Source: DASVNK01 sp964478815 (GTDB taxonomy: Bacteria > Verrucomicrobiota > Verrucomicrobiia > Limisphaerales > SXQI01). From it: a stretch of DNA of 64,000 nucleotides. Position 1 is the first letter of the stretch. The stretch is taken from NCBI GenBank assembly GCA_964478815.1, contig CAYZKY010000004.1, forward strand, positions 1 to 64,000. Direction: 5' to 3'. The DNA itself is not shown here. Below: more notes on the stretch, generated by a model. The model made no database searches and was not told where the DNA came from. It saw only the letters and a list, made by a program, of their open reading frames with translations.

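Overview
The window is almost wholly occupied by one gene. A single reading frame on the minus strand runs without a stop from the right edge (64000) to a TGA at 1352-1354. That gives at least 20,882 residues, and it is still open at the right edge, so the true N-terminus lies outside the window. The only other gene I can support is a plus-strand, PLP-dependent class V aminotransferase at the left end (159-1247). It converges on the giant gene across a 104-base gap. The DNA is GC-rich. The aminotransferase resembles the alanine-glyoxylate / serine-pyruvate type proteins I associate with Verrucomicrobiota (Opitutae), and giant repeat-built surface proteins occur in that and related phyla, so Verrucomicrobiota is my best but tentative guess.

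The giant protein is a mosaic of extracellular repeat families. In coding order (high to low coordinates) it contains: 17 units of a ~124-residue beta-rich repeat (64.0-57.4 kb); two Ig-like units; a beta-rich region without a recognised family (56.6-54.4 kb); five more Ig-like units; a second beta-rich region with diverged relatives of the first repeat (52.5-50.0 kb); RTX calcium-binding blocks (50.0-46.3 kb); a PA14 domain with a discoidin-like segment (45.6-44.9 kb); a GGE-type repeat of unknown function; and a large RTX block (43.7-38.9 kb) with a ~400-base super-repeat. After these come FliD-IN-like units mixed with RTX and pre-peptidase C-terminal domains (38.9-33.5 kb), FG-GAP repeats around four tandem P-domain-like modules (33.2-28.3 kb), a second PA14 domain (28.0-27.6 kb), ELWxxDGT-type repeats alternating with an unnamed ~100-residue repeat (27.5-19.1 kb), RTX with a leucine-rich island (19.1-17.6 kb) and a filamentous-haemagglutinin-like region (17.6-15.0 kb). 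Last are ten units of a ~220-residue repeat (14.6-7.9 kb) and 18 units of a ~119-residue repeat (7.65-1.35 kb).

The content (RTX, PA14, P-domains, FG-GAP, LRR, haemagglutinin-like repeats, and no cysteine that I could find) points to a secreted or cell-surface fibre, probably calcium-stabilised and concerned with adhesion or carbohydrate binding. That role is inferred from the domain families. No secretion system, peptidase or sorting signal is visible in the window, and the protein stops exactly at a repeat boundary with no recognisable C-terminal anchor. Long plus-strand open frames under the giant gene are antisense shadows and are not annotated.
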